This document shows, one piece after another, positions 22,732 through 29,482 of a stretch of 32,302 nt of DNA. The first letter of the stretch is position 1. Every line of letters starts with the position of its first letter. Source of the stretch: Paraburkholderia sp. C35 (lineage in GTDB: Bacteria; Pseudomonadota; Gammaproteobacteria; Burkholderiales; Burkholderiaceae); contig NZ_QBUY01000107.1 of assembly GCF_003121405.1 (NCBI RefSeq), forward strand, positions 1-32,302, written 5' to 3'. The notes under the pieces were generated by a model. That model did no database searches, had not been told where the DNA came from, and saw only the letters and a program-made list of their open reading frames with translations. Made by a program: the position numbers and the translations under genes.

Positions 22732-23322
22732 ATGCCGTCCCGCGCACCCCGCACCGACAACGTACCGCCCGGCTGGCTCCAGACCGCCGACGTAGCACGA
22801 CGTTTCAACGTCAACGCCACCACGGTGTTGCTCTGGCATCGCCGTGGGCTGCTCAACGGGGTGCTCGACGCCAAGGGCAAGCGTCGGTTCGACCCGGCGC
22901 TGGTCGAGTCGTTCGACTCGACGACCCCGCGGAAACGCGACACTTCGCGCAACGGACTGCTCACCGCGTCGGAAGCGGCGGCGGTGATCGGGCGTTCGGA
23001 GTTCTACGTTCGCAACCACGCCCGCGCCGGCGACATCCCGTTCGAATGGATGGGCGGGGCACGGCTCTTCAAGCCTGCGGACCTGAAAGCACACGCGGCG
23101 GCGAAAGCGCTCGAAGCGGAAACGCTGCTCTCGTTCAACGAAGCAGCGCGGCGCCTGGGCTACACCGGCGCGGCGCACGTGACGCGGATGGTGCAGCGCG
23201 GTCAGGTGTGGGCGACGCTCGACAGCAACCACGTCCGGCGAATCCCCGTGGACGAGGTCCAGCGGTTGATCGCTGAGCGCGCGGAAAAGATTGATCGGCG
23301 CGAAAAGCGGAAGGGGGTGTGA
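22732..23322 (+). CDS. Three tandem excisionase/MerR-like winged HTH domains
   Basis: A 196-residue protein. The start at 22732 follows GAGGAG. Three units of about 50 residues share a helix-turn-helix plus wing pattern: 14-61 (GWLQTADVARRFNVNATTV...KRRFDPALVESF), 75-122 (GLLTASEAAAVIGRSEFYV...ARLFKPADLKAH) and 131-182 (TLLSFNEAARRLGYTGAAHV...VRRIPVDEVQRL). Single domains of this type are common in excisionases and small regulators; three in a row suggests binding to spaced or repeated DNA sites. Its stop overlaps the GTG before the next gene, so the two are coupled. Confidence 0.8.
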   Translation: MPSRAPRTDNVPPGWLQTADVARRFNVNATTVLLWHRRGLLNGVLDAKGKRRFDPALVESFDSTTPRKRDTSRNGLLTASEAAAVIGRSEFYVRNHARAGDIPFEWMGGARLFKPADLKAHAAAKALEAETLLSFNEAARRLGYTGAAHVTRMVQRGQVWATLDSNHVRRIPVDEVQRLIAERAEKIDRREKRKGV

Positions 23323-23324
23323 TC

Positions 23325-24356
23325 ATGGAACAGACCACGACGAACACGGCGATCATTCAGACGTCAAGCGAGGTATCGGCGACGCATCCGCGGGACCAGC
23401 GGGCGAAACTGAAGGCCAGGACCGATGCTCGCGCCGCGTTGAAGGTGCTGGGCTGGCTGACGACGCAGCAGGTGGTGGAGCGATTGGGGGTCACGAGTTC
23501 ACGCGTCACACAACTGTGCGCGAAGGGTCAGATTCCGGGTGCCGTGCGCGTAGGGGAACGGTGGCTTTTTCCAGCAGACTGTATCGAAACCTATCTGAAG
23601 GCACGTGTGCTGCGGGCGGAGCAACGACAAGCTTTGAAAGACCAGCACCGGCTCAAGCGCGAAGCGAAGGCGGCGGAGGTGAAGGCACGGGGCTGGCTAA
23701 GCACCGACGATGTTCTGAAAATGATGGGGGTCTCGCGTGTGACGCTGGCAAGAAACTGCAAGCAACTTCAGGGCATGCAGGTGGGCAGACGGTTGTATTT
23801 CGACCCAGCAGTGGTCGCGGCGTTCCAGGCGAATCGTGAGGCAACGCGTCGGGAGAAGATCCTGAAGCGAAAGGCGAGGAAGGCAGAGCGAGAAGCTCGA
23901 CAGACGGTCACGCAGCAAAATGCGCAGAAGAAAGAGGAGTTGCGTGCTCTGGGATGGCTGACAAAGCAGGAAATCGAAGCGCGCGTCGGGCAGAAAATGT
24001 ATTACATCGCGAATGGGAAACGTGTGGGGAGGATCGTGCTCTACCCCCCGGATAGCGTCGAGGCGATGCGGTTTGCTTTGAAGCGGCACACCGACGCGCC
24101 GTTGGAAAGACGTCGGTGGTATTACCCGGACGAAGTCAGGACGATGTTGGAAAAGGGATGGCTGACCGCCACCGACGTTCGGCGGGAGTTGTCGATCACG
24201 CCGGAACTGCTCAACGCGCTGCGGACCGCTGCGGACGCGACCGGGGCAGAAGGTGTACAGCGGGTGGACGGGCGGTGGCTCTTCGACCCAAAGGTAGTGG
24301 AAGAGTGGCGGCGCACGCTCAAAACTTCAAAACCGGAACGGCAAATGGGGCACTGA
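23325..24356 (+). CDS. Four tandem winged HTH domains with basic linkers
   Basis: A 343-residue protein. ATG at 23325 is preferred (AAGGGGGTG upstream); GTG at 23319 would overlap the previous stop. Units at 43-92, 123-170, 210-255 and 278-331 each begin GWLT/GWLS, and three contain the wing motif R-[WLI]-x-[FY]-[DP]-P or WLFP. The linkers are Lys/Arg/Gln-rich coiled-coil-like helices (EKILKRKARKAEREARQ). The architecture suggests an array-type DNA-binding protein covering a long stretch. Natural targets could be the repeated promoter modules; this is inference. No enzymatic domain is seen. Confidence 0.8.
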   Translation: MEQTTTNTAIIQTSSEVSATHPRDQRAKLKARTDARAALKVLGWLTTQQVVERLGVTSSRVTQLCAKGQIPGAVRVGERWLFPADCIETYLKARVLRAEQRQALKDQHRLKREAKAAEVKARGWLSTDDVLKMMGVSRVTLARNCKQLQGMQVGRRLYFDPAVVAAFQANREATRREKILKRKARKAEREARQTVTQQNAQKKEELRALGWLTKQEIEARVGQKMYYIANGKRVGRIVLYPPDSVEAMRFALKRHTDAPLERRRWYYPDEVRTMLEKGWLTATDVRRELSITPELLNALRTAADATGAEGVQRVDGRWLFDPKVVEEWRRTLKTSKPERQMGH

Positions 24357-24605
24357 ACCCGCGGGCGCTCACGCGAACGCAGGCGGGCTCTAACCGTGCG
24401 ACCAGATCGTCATGAACAAGCGGGGCTCCACCGATCGGCTGGAGCCCCATCTTTTTGCGCGAGGAATCGGCGCGAAGCGGGGCCGCCCGGAGCCTCCAGG
24501 CTCCCCATGCTTTTGACGTTTCATCGGTTCCAGCAATCCAGGTGTTTTGCACCCTGGTCTGGCAGATATATTTTTGGTTTTACGGGTGTGGCGCTCGATT
24601 TGGTA
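24357..24605. repeat. Mosaic intergenic repeat
   Basis: Contains the stem GGCTCCACCGATCGG...GGAGCCC (a possible terminator with a TTTTT run near 24421-24457), GGCGCGAAGCGGGG, the hairpin GGAGCC-TCCA-GGCTCC (24489-24504) and AGGTGTTTTGCACCCTGG, then the AT-rich stretch before the promoter. Confidence 0.7.
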
Positions 24606-24633
24606 TTGACACGCCAAGCCCTCGAGCTACCTT
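24606..24633 (+). promoter_or_regulatory. Promoter of the repeat family
   Basis: Perfect TTGACA, 16 bp ending CTCGAGC, TACCTT. The best -35 element of the set. Confidence 0.75.
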
Positions 24634-24695
24634 GGTCTACACCGGCGACGCAAACCGCGTCGCACGTCACAACGATACGAGGAGACCTCCACCCC

Positions 24696-25025
24696 ATGCG
24701 CCCGCAACTCTTTGCCGACCTGTTTGCACGACCGCCCACCCTCTCCGCTGAAGTAGCAAACGCGGAGGCACGTGAAGGACAACAACCGCTCAAAACAGTG
24801 ACGCTACGAGGTGAGGGTTGGAACGGCAAAGAATGGGTTTCAGAGCAGGTGGGGACGATGAACATCCTTACCGCACCCTTTGTTCTGGGCCTGGGGGAGC
24901 AGAGCGGATTCATCGTAGACCCCTGGCGCGCTCGACGGCAGGAAGTAGAGGTTCGTGACGCGGTGAACGCCATCGAGCAGGAGCAGCAGGTCGTCGTCGA
25001 AGCCCGTCCGCGCCGGCGGCTGTGA
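24696..25025 (+). CDS. Small hypothetical protein with Arg-rich C-terminal tail
   Basis: A 109-residue protein. The start at 24696 follows GAGGAGACC; the longer frame crosses the promoter and is excluded. The body (30-80) is beta-rich with TLRGEGWNGKEWVSEQVG. The end is VRDAVNAIEQEQQVVVE, then ARPRRRL. The gene stands alone between two repeat copies with its own promoter, so the tail does not depend on operon context. Confidence 0.7.
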   Translation: MRPQLFADLFARPPTLSAEVANAEAREGQQPLKTVTLRGEGWNGKEWVSEQVGTMNILTAPFVLGLGEQSGFIVDPWRARRQEVEVRDAVNAIEQEQQVVVEARPRRRL

Positions 25026-25039
25026 CTCGCACCGGAACA

Positions 25040-25279
25040 CCGACAACCCCACCCGGGTCGCTTTCGCTCCCAGGGCACTCACCCGCGAGCGCTGACGCGA
25101 TGGATGGCGGGCCACACCCGTGATCCCCAAAACCATGCGCGGGAAAGAGGCGGGGCTCCAGCCCCTTGGCGCGTCAGCGCTCCATCGGGTTTGGAAGTTG
25201 GTGTTGAATGGTCCAGGTGCAACACACTCCATGACGCAAGTATTTTTGCATTTTCACGGGTGTGGAGCCCGTTTTGCTA
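25040..25279. repeat. Mosaic intergenic repeat with 14-bp site
   Basis: Blocks: GGGTCGCTTTCGCTCCC, GCGGGGCTCCAGCCCC, GGCGCGTCAGCGCTCC near 25168, CAGGTGCAACACACTCC and the exact site GCAAGTATTTTTGC at 25235-25248. A close relative of the copy at 27160-27453. Confidence 0.8.
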
Positions 25280-25307
25280 TTGACCAGGATTTTCCTAGAG
25301 CTACCCT
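25280..25307 (+). promoter_or_regulatory. Promoter of the repeat family
   Basis: TTGACC, 16 bp ending CCTAGAGC, TACCCT, then a GTAGGCAG leader. Confidence 0.7.
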
Positions 25308-25359
25308 GGTCATGTAGGCAGAGCACAACGCAACGCCACTACCTAATCGGAGATCCACC

Positions 25360-25617
25360 ATGCAAACCCGAATCCAACACCGCTTCGTCGGTCACAACGA
25401 TGTTGTCTACGGCAAGGGCACCACCAAACTCGAGGCGATCGACGACGCGCGCGCGACGTTGGGCGAACCGATGTCCACGGCAACGGAAATGGACGAAAAC
25501 GGCTACGTCGTGGAGGTCACCCAGGTGCAGGTCGATGAAAACGGCGAGTGGTTTGACGCTCCCAGCGAAGGCGGTTTCATGGGCATCCCCGTTCGGGTGC
25601 GGCCGATGTTCGCGTGA
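25360..25617 (+). CDS. Small hypothetical protein
   Basis: An 85-residue protein. The start follows TCGGAG. The strand-helix-strand order (IQHRFVGHNDVVYGKG, then KLEAIDDARATLG, then GYVVEVTQVQVDENGEW) faintly recalls small HicB-like partially folded domains, but the HicB pattern is not convincing. It is far from the HicA-like ORF. Unknown function. Confidence 0.6.
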   Translation: MQTRIQHRFVGHNDVVYGKGTTKLEAIDDARATLGEPMSTATEMDENGYVVEVTQVQVDENGEWFDAPSEGGFMGIPVRVRPMFA

Positions 25618-25643
25618 TCCGACGCATCAACGTTCTCCCTCGG

Positions 25644-25708
25644 GCCAGCAGCAATGCTGGTCGGCGGGGTACAAGGGCCGACGTGTTGCAGGTCCACGAC
25701 CCAAGGAG
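25644..25708 (+). promoter_or_regulatory. Intercistronic two-hairpin leader
   Basis: Hairpin 1 GCCAGCA-GCAA-TGCTGGT (25644-25661); hairpin 2: GGGT (25667-25670), ACAA, GGGCC (25675-25679) paired with GGTCC (25691-25695) including a G-U, closing on ACCC (25699-25702), then AAGGAG. Confidence 0.7.
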
Positions 25709-25714
25709 AACAGC

Positions 25715-26026
25715 ATGGCAAATCTCACGCCCACAATCCGCAACGTTCTGACCGAGGTGACGGTCACTCGAGTTTTCCCAGACCGTACTTACACGTTCAG
25801 TTATCGCCCCATTACGAAGGTCGAAGCTTTCGTGATGCCGGGGGAGTTCGTCATGTTCAGTCCCTGGAAGAACGTCTATGGCGCCGATACCGAGCGGTAC
25901 AGAACGTTCCACGACATCAATGAGGTCACGGCGTTCTGCGCGCAGATTGACGGGGCTGCATCGTCGGAGGACGTCGAGGAGATCTTGGGATGCTTTAGCG
26001 ACTTTTGGGAGTTCTCGGTCCCCTGA
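25715..26026 (+). CDS. Small hypothetical protein
   Basis: A 103-residue protein. The start at 25715 follows AAGGAG of the two-hairpin leader. Beta-rich front (VTVTRVFPDRTYTFSYRP) and an acidic helical end (SSEDVEEILGCFSDFWEF). No family recognised. It is followed after 58 bases by a tail-bearing gene. Confidence 0.65.
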   Translation: MANLTPTIRNVLTEVTVTRVFPDRTYTFSYRPITKVEAFVMPGEFVMFSPWKNVYGADTERYRTFHDINEVTAFCAQIDGAASSEDVEEILGCFSDFWEFSVP

Positions 26027-26084
26027 CCAACGCTCGCCACCCGATGGGCGTTTTCCTCCTTTCCGCTTTCCCAGGAGCAGCACC

Positions 26085-27134
26085 ATGACCGCCAACACAA
26101 ACCCCCAACCGCAGTTTTCAAACGAGATGAAACCGGGCTCCGTTCGCCATCGAAGCGAGCAGCAACGCAGAGCGCTGGTGGAGCAGTTCGTCGCGGTGTG
26201 CAACGTTCGTAAGGTCGCTGGGGTTCTTACGTCGCGGCGAGGTGTCAAGCACGCACTCAACCGCTTCTGCTACCACGAAGGTGCGGCATGGTTCCAGGAC
26301 TTCACCGCGGCCACTGGGACCTCGTTCACACCCGGCATCGAGGACGTTTATCACGACCTCAGGGCGATCTTCGGAGCGCTTCCGAGTACGTCGTACCACG
26401 GCGCGGTCAACAACGACATGGGGCGGTGTGTCCCGTTACAACTGGACACTTTTCCGGCGACTGAAGACCCCTCCAGCATCGACGTGCTCCCGGACCTGAA
26501 TCTGCGCCTCGATACGGATCATCACGATCTGGCGGGCCTGGACGATCCCGCGTTCATCGACCTGCTGGTAGAGAGAATGGTGAACGCTGGGTGCGCGGCG
26601 GACACGTCCGGACGGGTCTTGCGCTTTGACGGTGAACGTTGGGCGACCACCACCGAAGCTTCGTTCCGGACGGTGCTTGAGCACGGTTGGTTGACGTTGC
26701 GTCATGAGGCGTTGCGTCCCCGGCGCTACGCCGAGGTCGCGCGCAAGATCACGGAGTTCTTGTTGACGAAGGCCCACCGGATCCGATTCGAAAACGCAGA
26801 TGTCGTCGTCTACGACGTGGAAGGCAAGAGAGGCATCGCGATCTACCCCGGTTTGAACGTTGGGGTAGGTGCGCTACGGCAATGTCCCATCGACTGGGCG
26901 GAGGTCGATTCGATCAACCACTGGTACCGCCCGGTCGTGCAGCAGGGCGCGCAGCACCAGGTGCTGGAGGCTATCGGGTTGGCGCAGGTGGGATTCGGCC
27001 CGGTCCTCAAGCAGGTGAGGGACGAGGCTCACGCAAGGTTCGTTGAGTTCGAAAAACGTGAGCTTCAACGGGTGGCAGACGAGACGGAAGCGTCCCCCGA
27101 ACCCGTATGTGCTCGCCGGCGGGCACGGCTTTGA
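26085..27134 (+). CDS. Hypothetical protein with Arg-rich C-terminal tail
   Basis: A 349-residue protein. The start at 26085 follows CAGGAG; the longer frame overlaps the previous gene. Residues about 25-65 contain a possible helix-turn-helix-like stretch (VEQFVAVCNVRKVAGVLTSR). The middle has FIDLLVERMVNAGCAADTSG followed by strands (RVLRFDGERWATT), a rhythm reminiscent of one ankyrin-like unit. The end is ELQRVADETEASPEP, then ARRRARL. The fold and function are not recognised. Confidence 0.7.
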   Translation: MTANTNPQPQFSNEMKPGSVRHRSEQQRRALVEQFVAVCNVRKVAGVLTSRRGVKHALNRFCYHEGAAWFQDFTAATGTSFTPGIEDVYHDLRAIFGALPSTSYHGAVNNDMGRCVPLQLDTFPATEDPSSIDVLPDLNLRLDTDHHDLAGLDDPAFIDLLVERMVNAGCAADTSGRVLRFDGERWATTTEASFRTVLEHGWLTLRHEALRPRRYAEVARKITEFLLTKAHRIRFENADVVVYDVEGKRGIAIYPGLNVGVGALRQCPIDWAEVDSINHWYRPVVQQGAQHQVLEAIGLAQVGFGPVLKQVRDEAHARFVEFEKRELQRVADETEASPEPVCARRRARL

Positions 27135-27149
27135 TTCTGACCGGGTGCA

Positions 27150-27453
27150 AACCCGGAACCCACCACCCAAAACCCATCCGGGTCGCATTCGCTCCCGGGC
27201 ACTTCACCCGCACCCGCTGACGCGAGGGAGGGCGGGCTCGACCCGTGGCCCCGACACCGTGCGCGGGCAAGGGGCGGGGCACCCGCAACATCGACACGAT
27301 CGACCTCGACCGGAGGGAATGGCGCGAAGCGGGGTCGCCTGAGCGCGTCAGCGCTCCATCAGGTTTTGGAGTTGGTGTTGAACGGTTCAGGTGCAACACA
27401 CTCCATGACGCAAGTATTTTTGCATTTTTACGGGTGCGGCGCCCGTTTTGCTA
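27150..27453. repeat. Mosaic intergenic repeat with 14-bp site
   Basis: The longest copy. In order: CCGGGTCGCATTCGCTCCCG, GCTGACGCGAGGGAGGGCGG, AATGGCGCGAAGCGGGGTCG, the hairpin GAGCGC-GTCA-GCGCTC (27341-27356), CAGGTGCAACACACTCCATG and GCAAGTATTTTTGC (27410-27423). The first block also resembles bases 50-80 of the window. Confidence 0.85.
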
Positions 27454-27481
27454 TTGACTAAAAAAACACTCGAGCTATCCT
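27454..27481 (+). promoter_or_regulatory. Promoter of the repeat family
   Basis: TTGACT, 16 bp ending CTCGAGC, TATCCT. Confidence 0.75.
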
Positions 27482-27534
27482 GGTCTGACAGGCAGGGCGC
27501 AAGCCAATGTCGAAAACTACATCAGGACCACCCC

Positions 27535-27843
27535 ATGAGCACCATCGCCTCCATCGCCCGCGCGATCGGCTTCACCCTCACCGCGCTCGCATCGTTCACC
27601 ACGACCCCGGCGCACGCCGGCAGCAAGTCCGCAACGATGTCCGTGGGTGTGACCATCGTCGATTCATGCACCGTCACCGCGACGACCACCAGCACCGCAC
27701 CCGGTGTGGCGTGCTCGAGCAACACGGTCCAGCCCATCGTTGAGCAACGTCTGGTGGCGCAGGGCAGCACCGACGCTTCGAACACGTCCAACACCGCGAG
27801 CACGCGGGAGCAGCAGACCGCGTTGACCGTCGTCACGTATTGA
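27535..27843 (+). CDS. Small secreted protein, possibly spore-coat-U/Csu-like
   Basis: A 102-residue protein. The start at 27535 follows CAGGACC. It has a typical signal peptide with likely cleavage after AHA (28). The mature part begins SKSATMSVGVTIVDSCTVTA with Cys45 and Cys60 (GVACSS), reminiscent of the first strands of spore-coat-U/Csu-pilin domains, but it is too short for a full domain and lacks the usual FG motif. Likely periplasmic or extracellular. It is rich in Thr/Ser, like the other exported protein at 31676. Confidence 0.6.
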   Translation: MSTIASIARAIGFTLTALASFTTTPAHAGSKSATMSVGVTIVDSCTVTATTTSTAPGVACSSNTVQPIVEQRLVAQGSTDASNTSNTASTREQQTALTVVTY

Positions 27844-27918
27844 AGGGAGCCCTCCAGGGTGTGTGGCACCCGGCATCGCGACCTGCAAACACAACGAAAA
27901 TATTTAGCTCCGGTGCTC

Positions 27919-27946
27919 TTGTGTACCGCTTCACCTAGAGTCATAG
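27919..27946 (+). promoter_or_regulatory. Promoter of the TTGTG class
   Basis: TTGTGT, 16 bp ending CCTAGAG, TCATAG, followed by AAAGTGTAGG as in the repeat-family leaders. Confidence 0.5.
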
Positions 27947-27991
27947 TGAAAGTGTAGGAGCGCCGCGCACCACCTCACGTTCATCAAAGGG

Positions 27992-28053
27992 CCGGCGGGA
28001 AACGCCGGTTTCGCGGTACGAGGACCGGCATCCCGGTCCACCACCGTGAGGAC
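27992..28053 (+). promoter_or_regulatory. Two-hairpin leader
   Basis: Hairpin 1 CCGGCG-GGAAA-CGCCGG (27992-28008); hairpin 2: CGGT (28014-28017), ACGA, GGACCGG (28022-28028) paired with CCGGTCC (28033-28039), ACC, ACCG. Unlike most copies it directly follows a promoter. Confidence 0.7.
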
Positions 28054-28059
28054 CTGGAC

Positions 28060-28449
28060 ATGAGCCCCATCGCTTCGCAAAAACTTCAACTGGCGCAACT
28101 CGAACAAGAGTCGTGCCTTTTCTCCGCCGTCGGCGACGCCGACCTCCCCTGGATCGTCGAACTTGTCGAGCGCCTGGGCGTGGACATGACCACCCCGCGT
28201 TTCCGTTCCCGGCAACTCCCCGTCTTCGCGCTCATGCGGCTCGGTATGCACGTTGAGCATGGGTCCCGTCGTCACGCGGTCGCTTTGGTCTGGCAGTATG
28301 ACCACGGCTTGTTCGAGCAGAACTACGCGATGAGCAGCAGCACCGGCCTTGCTTCGTGCATTCGCAAAGCGCGCGCCGTGATCGAATCCACCGAGCTTCG
28401 GGACATCGTGCAGGGCATGGTCGCGGGTTCGACCGCATCGGCCCGTTGA
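28060..28449 (+). CDS. Hypothetical helical protein
   Basis: A 129-residue protein. The start follows GTGAGGACC from the two-hairpin leader. Helical with LPWIVELVERLGVDMTTP and PVFALMRLGMHVEHGSRRH, a spacing compatible with degenerate ankyrin or other helical repeats. No shared tail (ends STASAR). The next gene starts 15 bases later. Confidence 0.65.
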   Translation: MSPIASQKLQLAQLEQESCLFSAVGDADLPWIVELVERLGVDMTTPRFRSRQLPVFALMRLGMHVEHGSRRHAVALVWQYDHGLFEQNYAMSSSTGLASCIRKARAVIESTELRDIVQGMVAGSTASAR

Positions 28450-28464
28450 GCGGAAGGGGCGACC

Positions 28465-29148
28465 ATGACAATGACGACCCTCCCTACCGACGTGATTCTG
28501 AAGCGTGGCGTCAACGTGCGCGCACGGCTGATCCGGGACAAAGAAGTCACCATCAACCAGGCCGTCCGGATTCTCGGGCTGCAGTCGGCGAGCGACGTGG
28601 CGGCTTACCTGAAATCGAAGCGCGTCCCGTTTGCCCGGGCCTTCCCGGACCGCATGGCGGTGTCGAGCACCACCCGGGTGTACCTTCGCGCCGACGTTGA
28701 AGCGGTCGTGGACGGGGTTCCCGAACACCTGGCGGCGCAAGTCGCGGCGAAGCTCAAGCGGCGCGAAGATAACATGCGCATGACTTTGCGTGCGACGGAA
28801 CTTGAACGCGAGCGGGCGGAGCAGGCACGGGCGGTACAGGGCGACGAGGCGGGCGCACCGTACGTCTCGCGGGCCCTGGCGGCGAAGCTCACCGGGCGAC
28901 CCGTGAACGACCCGTTGTTCGACGACGAGGACCGTCTGGCGTTCTATACCGATCCGTCGGGTGCACGGTTTTACGACCGTGACGACCTTGCCCGTCTCCA
29001 CATCTCGATGTCCAGCGCACCGGGGGCAGGGTACGACGAGGAGGACGATGCGCACCTGGACACAGCGACGGTGATCTCCGCATTCACGTCGCGCAGCGCG
29101 GAAGCTCGGGCATGGCTGGCGCGCAACGGAGCATTGTGCGCGGCATGA
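28465..29148 (+). CDS. Protein with two winged-HTH-like units
   Basis: A 227-residue protein. The start follows GGAAGGGG. Residues 28-83 (VTINQAVRILGLQSASDVAA ... TRVYLRADVEAVV) and 133-178 (YVSRALAAKLTG ... ARFYDRDDLARL) follow the helix-turn-helix plus wing pattern of the proteins at 22732-24356, joined by a charged coiled-coil-like helix (KLKRREDNMRMTLRATELER). The second unit is more degenerate. Probably DNA-binding. The long minus-strand reading frame opposite it is rejected as a shadow. Confidence 0.65.
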   Translation: MTMTTLPTDVILKRGVNVRARLIRDKEVTINQAVRILGLQSASDVAAYLKSKRVPFARAFPDRMAVSSTTRVYLRADVEAVVDGVPEHLAAQVAAKLKRREDNMRMTLRATELERERAEQARAVQGDEAGAPYVSRALAAKLTGRPVNDPLFDDEDRLAFYTDPSGARFYDRDDLARLHISMSSAPGAGYDEEDDAHLDTATVISAFTSRSAEARAWLARNGALCAA

Positions 29149-29183
29149 CGGTTTGAGCAGGTAAAACAACATGGAGGAGAGAC

Positions 29184-29208
29184 AGGGCGCCCACGGTTTG
29201 GGCGCTTT
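29184..29208 (+). terminator. Probable terminator
   Basis: GCGCCCA-CGGTT-TGGGCGC followed by TTTG; the T-run is short. Confidence 0.5.
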
Positions 29209-29209
29209 G

Positions 29210-29400
29210 TCGTTGGTGGGTGTGACGTGAGCGTGGACGGTAGGCAAATCACGGCAGACGAAGCATCAACCCCATCCCTGCTCGCGGTCCATGCCTGGAC
29301 CGCTCGCGGGGCTCCGCCCCGCACCCCGCGCTGCGCGCGGCTTGCTCGCCTTCACGGTTCAACGTCGGACCGGTACCGCTCATGAAGCACGAGGGTATTT
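29210..29400. other. Non-coding gap with repeat fragments
   Basis: Includes a Cys-free GC-rich stretch with GGACCGCTCGCGGGGCTCCG-type text and ends with GGTATTTTGC (29394-29403), the same element found before the 17-22 kb promoters. No gene seen. Confidence 0.45.
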
Positions 29401-29412
29401 TGCACCTGGTTC

Positions 29413-29440
29413 TGGACAAGCCCCAGGCGTTTGCTAGTTT
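29413..29440 (+). promoter_or_regulatory. Promoter
   Basis: TGGACA, 16 bp, TAGTTT. The leader starts GGGTAC; GGGT (29441-29444) can pair with ACCC (29467-29470) around GCGAC-ACTC-GTCGC, touching AAAGGAGG. Confidence 0.6.
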
Positions 29441-29482
29441 GGGTACCCCGCGACACTCGTCGCATCACCCAAAGGAGGCAAC

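Noticed and set aside
21910..23232. 440-codon minus-strand reading frame
   Set aside because: It lies opposite two + strand genes with good ribosome sites and HTH motifs; its Arg/Val/His/Cys-heavy composition is typical of an antisense shadow in high-GC DNA.
25360..25617. HicB antitoxin for the HicA-like ORF
   Set aside because: Only a faint helix pattern matches; it lies 12 kb away in its own unit.
17745..27453. CRISPR array
   Set aside because: The repeats are long, spaced by genes and mosaic; there are no short regularly spaced repeats and no cas genes.
27931..29247. 438-codon minus-strand reading frame
   Set aside because: It opposes the genes at 28060 and 28465, has no ribosome site, and crosses a promoter and a two-hairpin leader.
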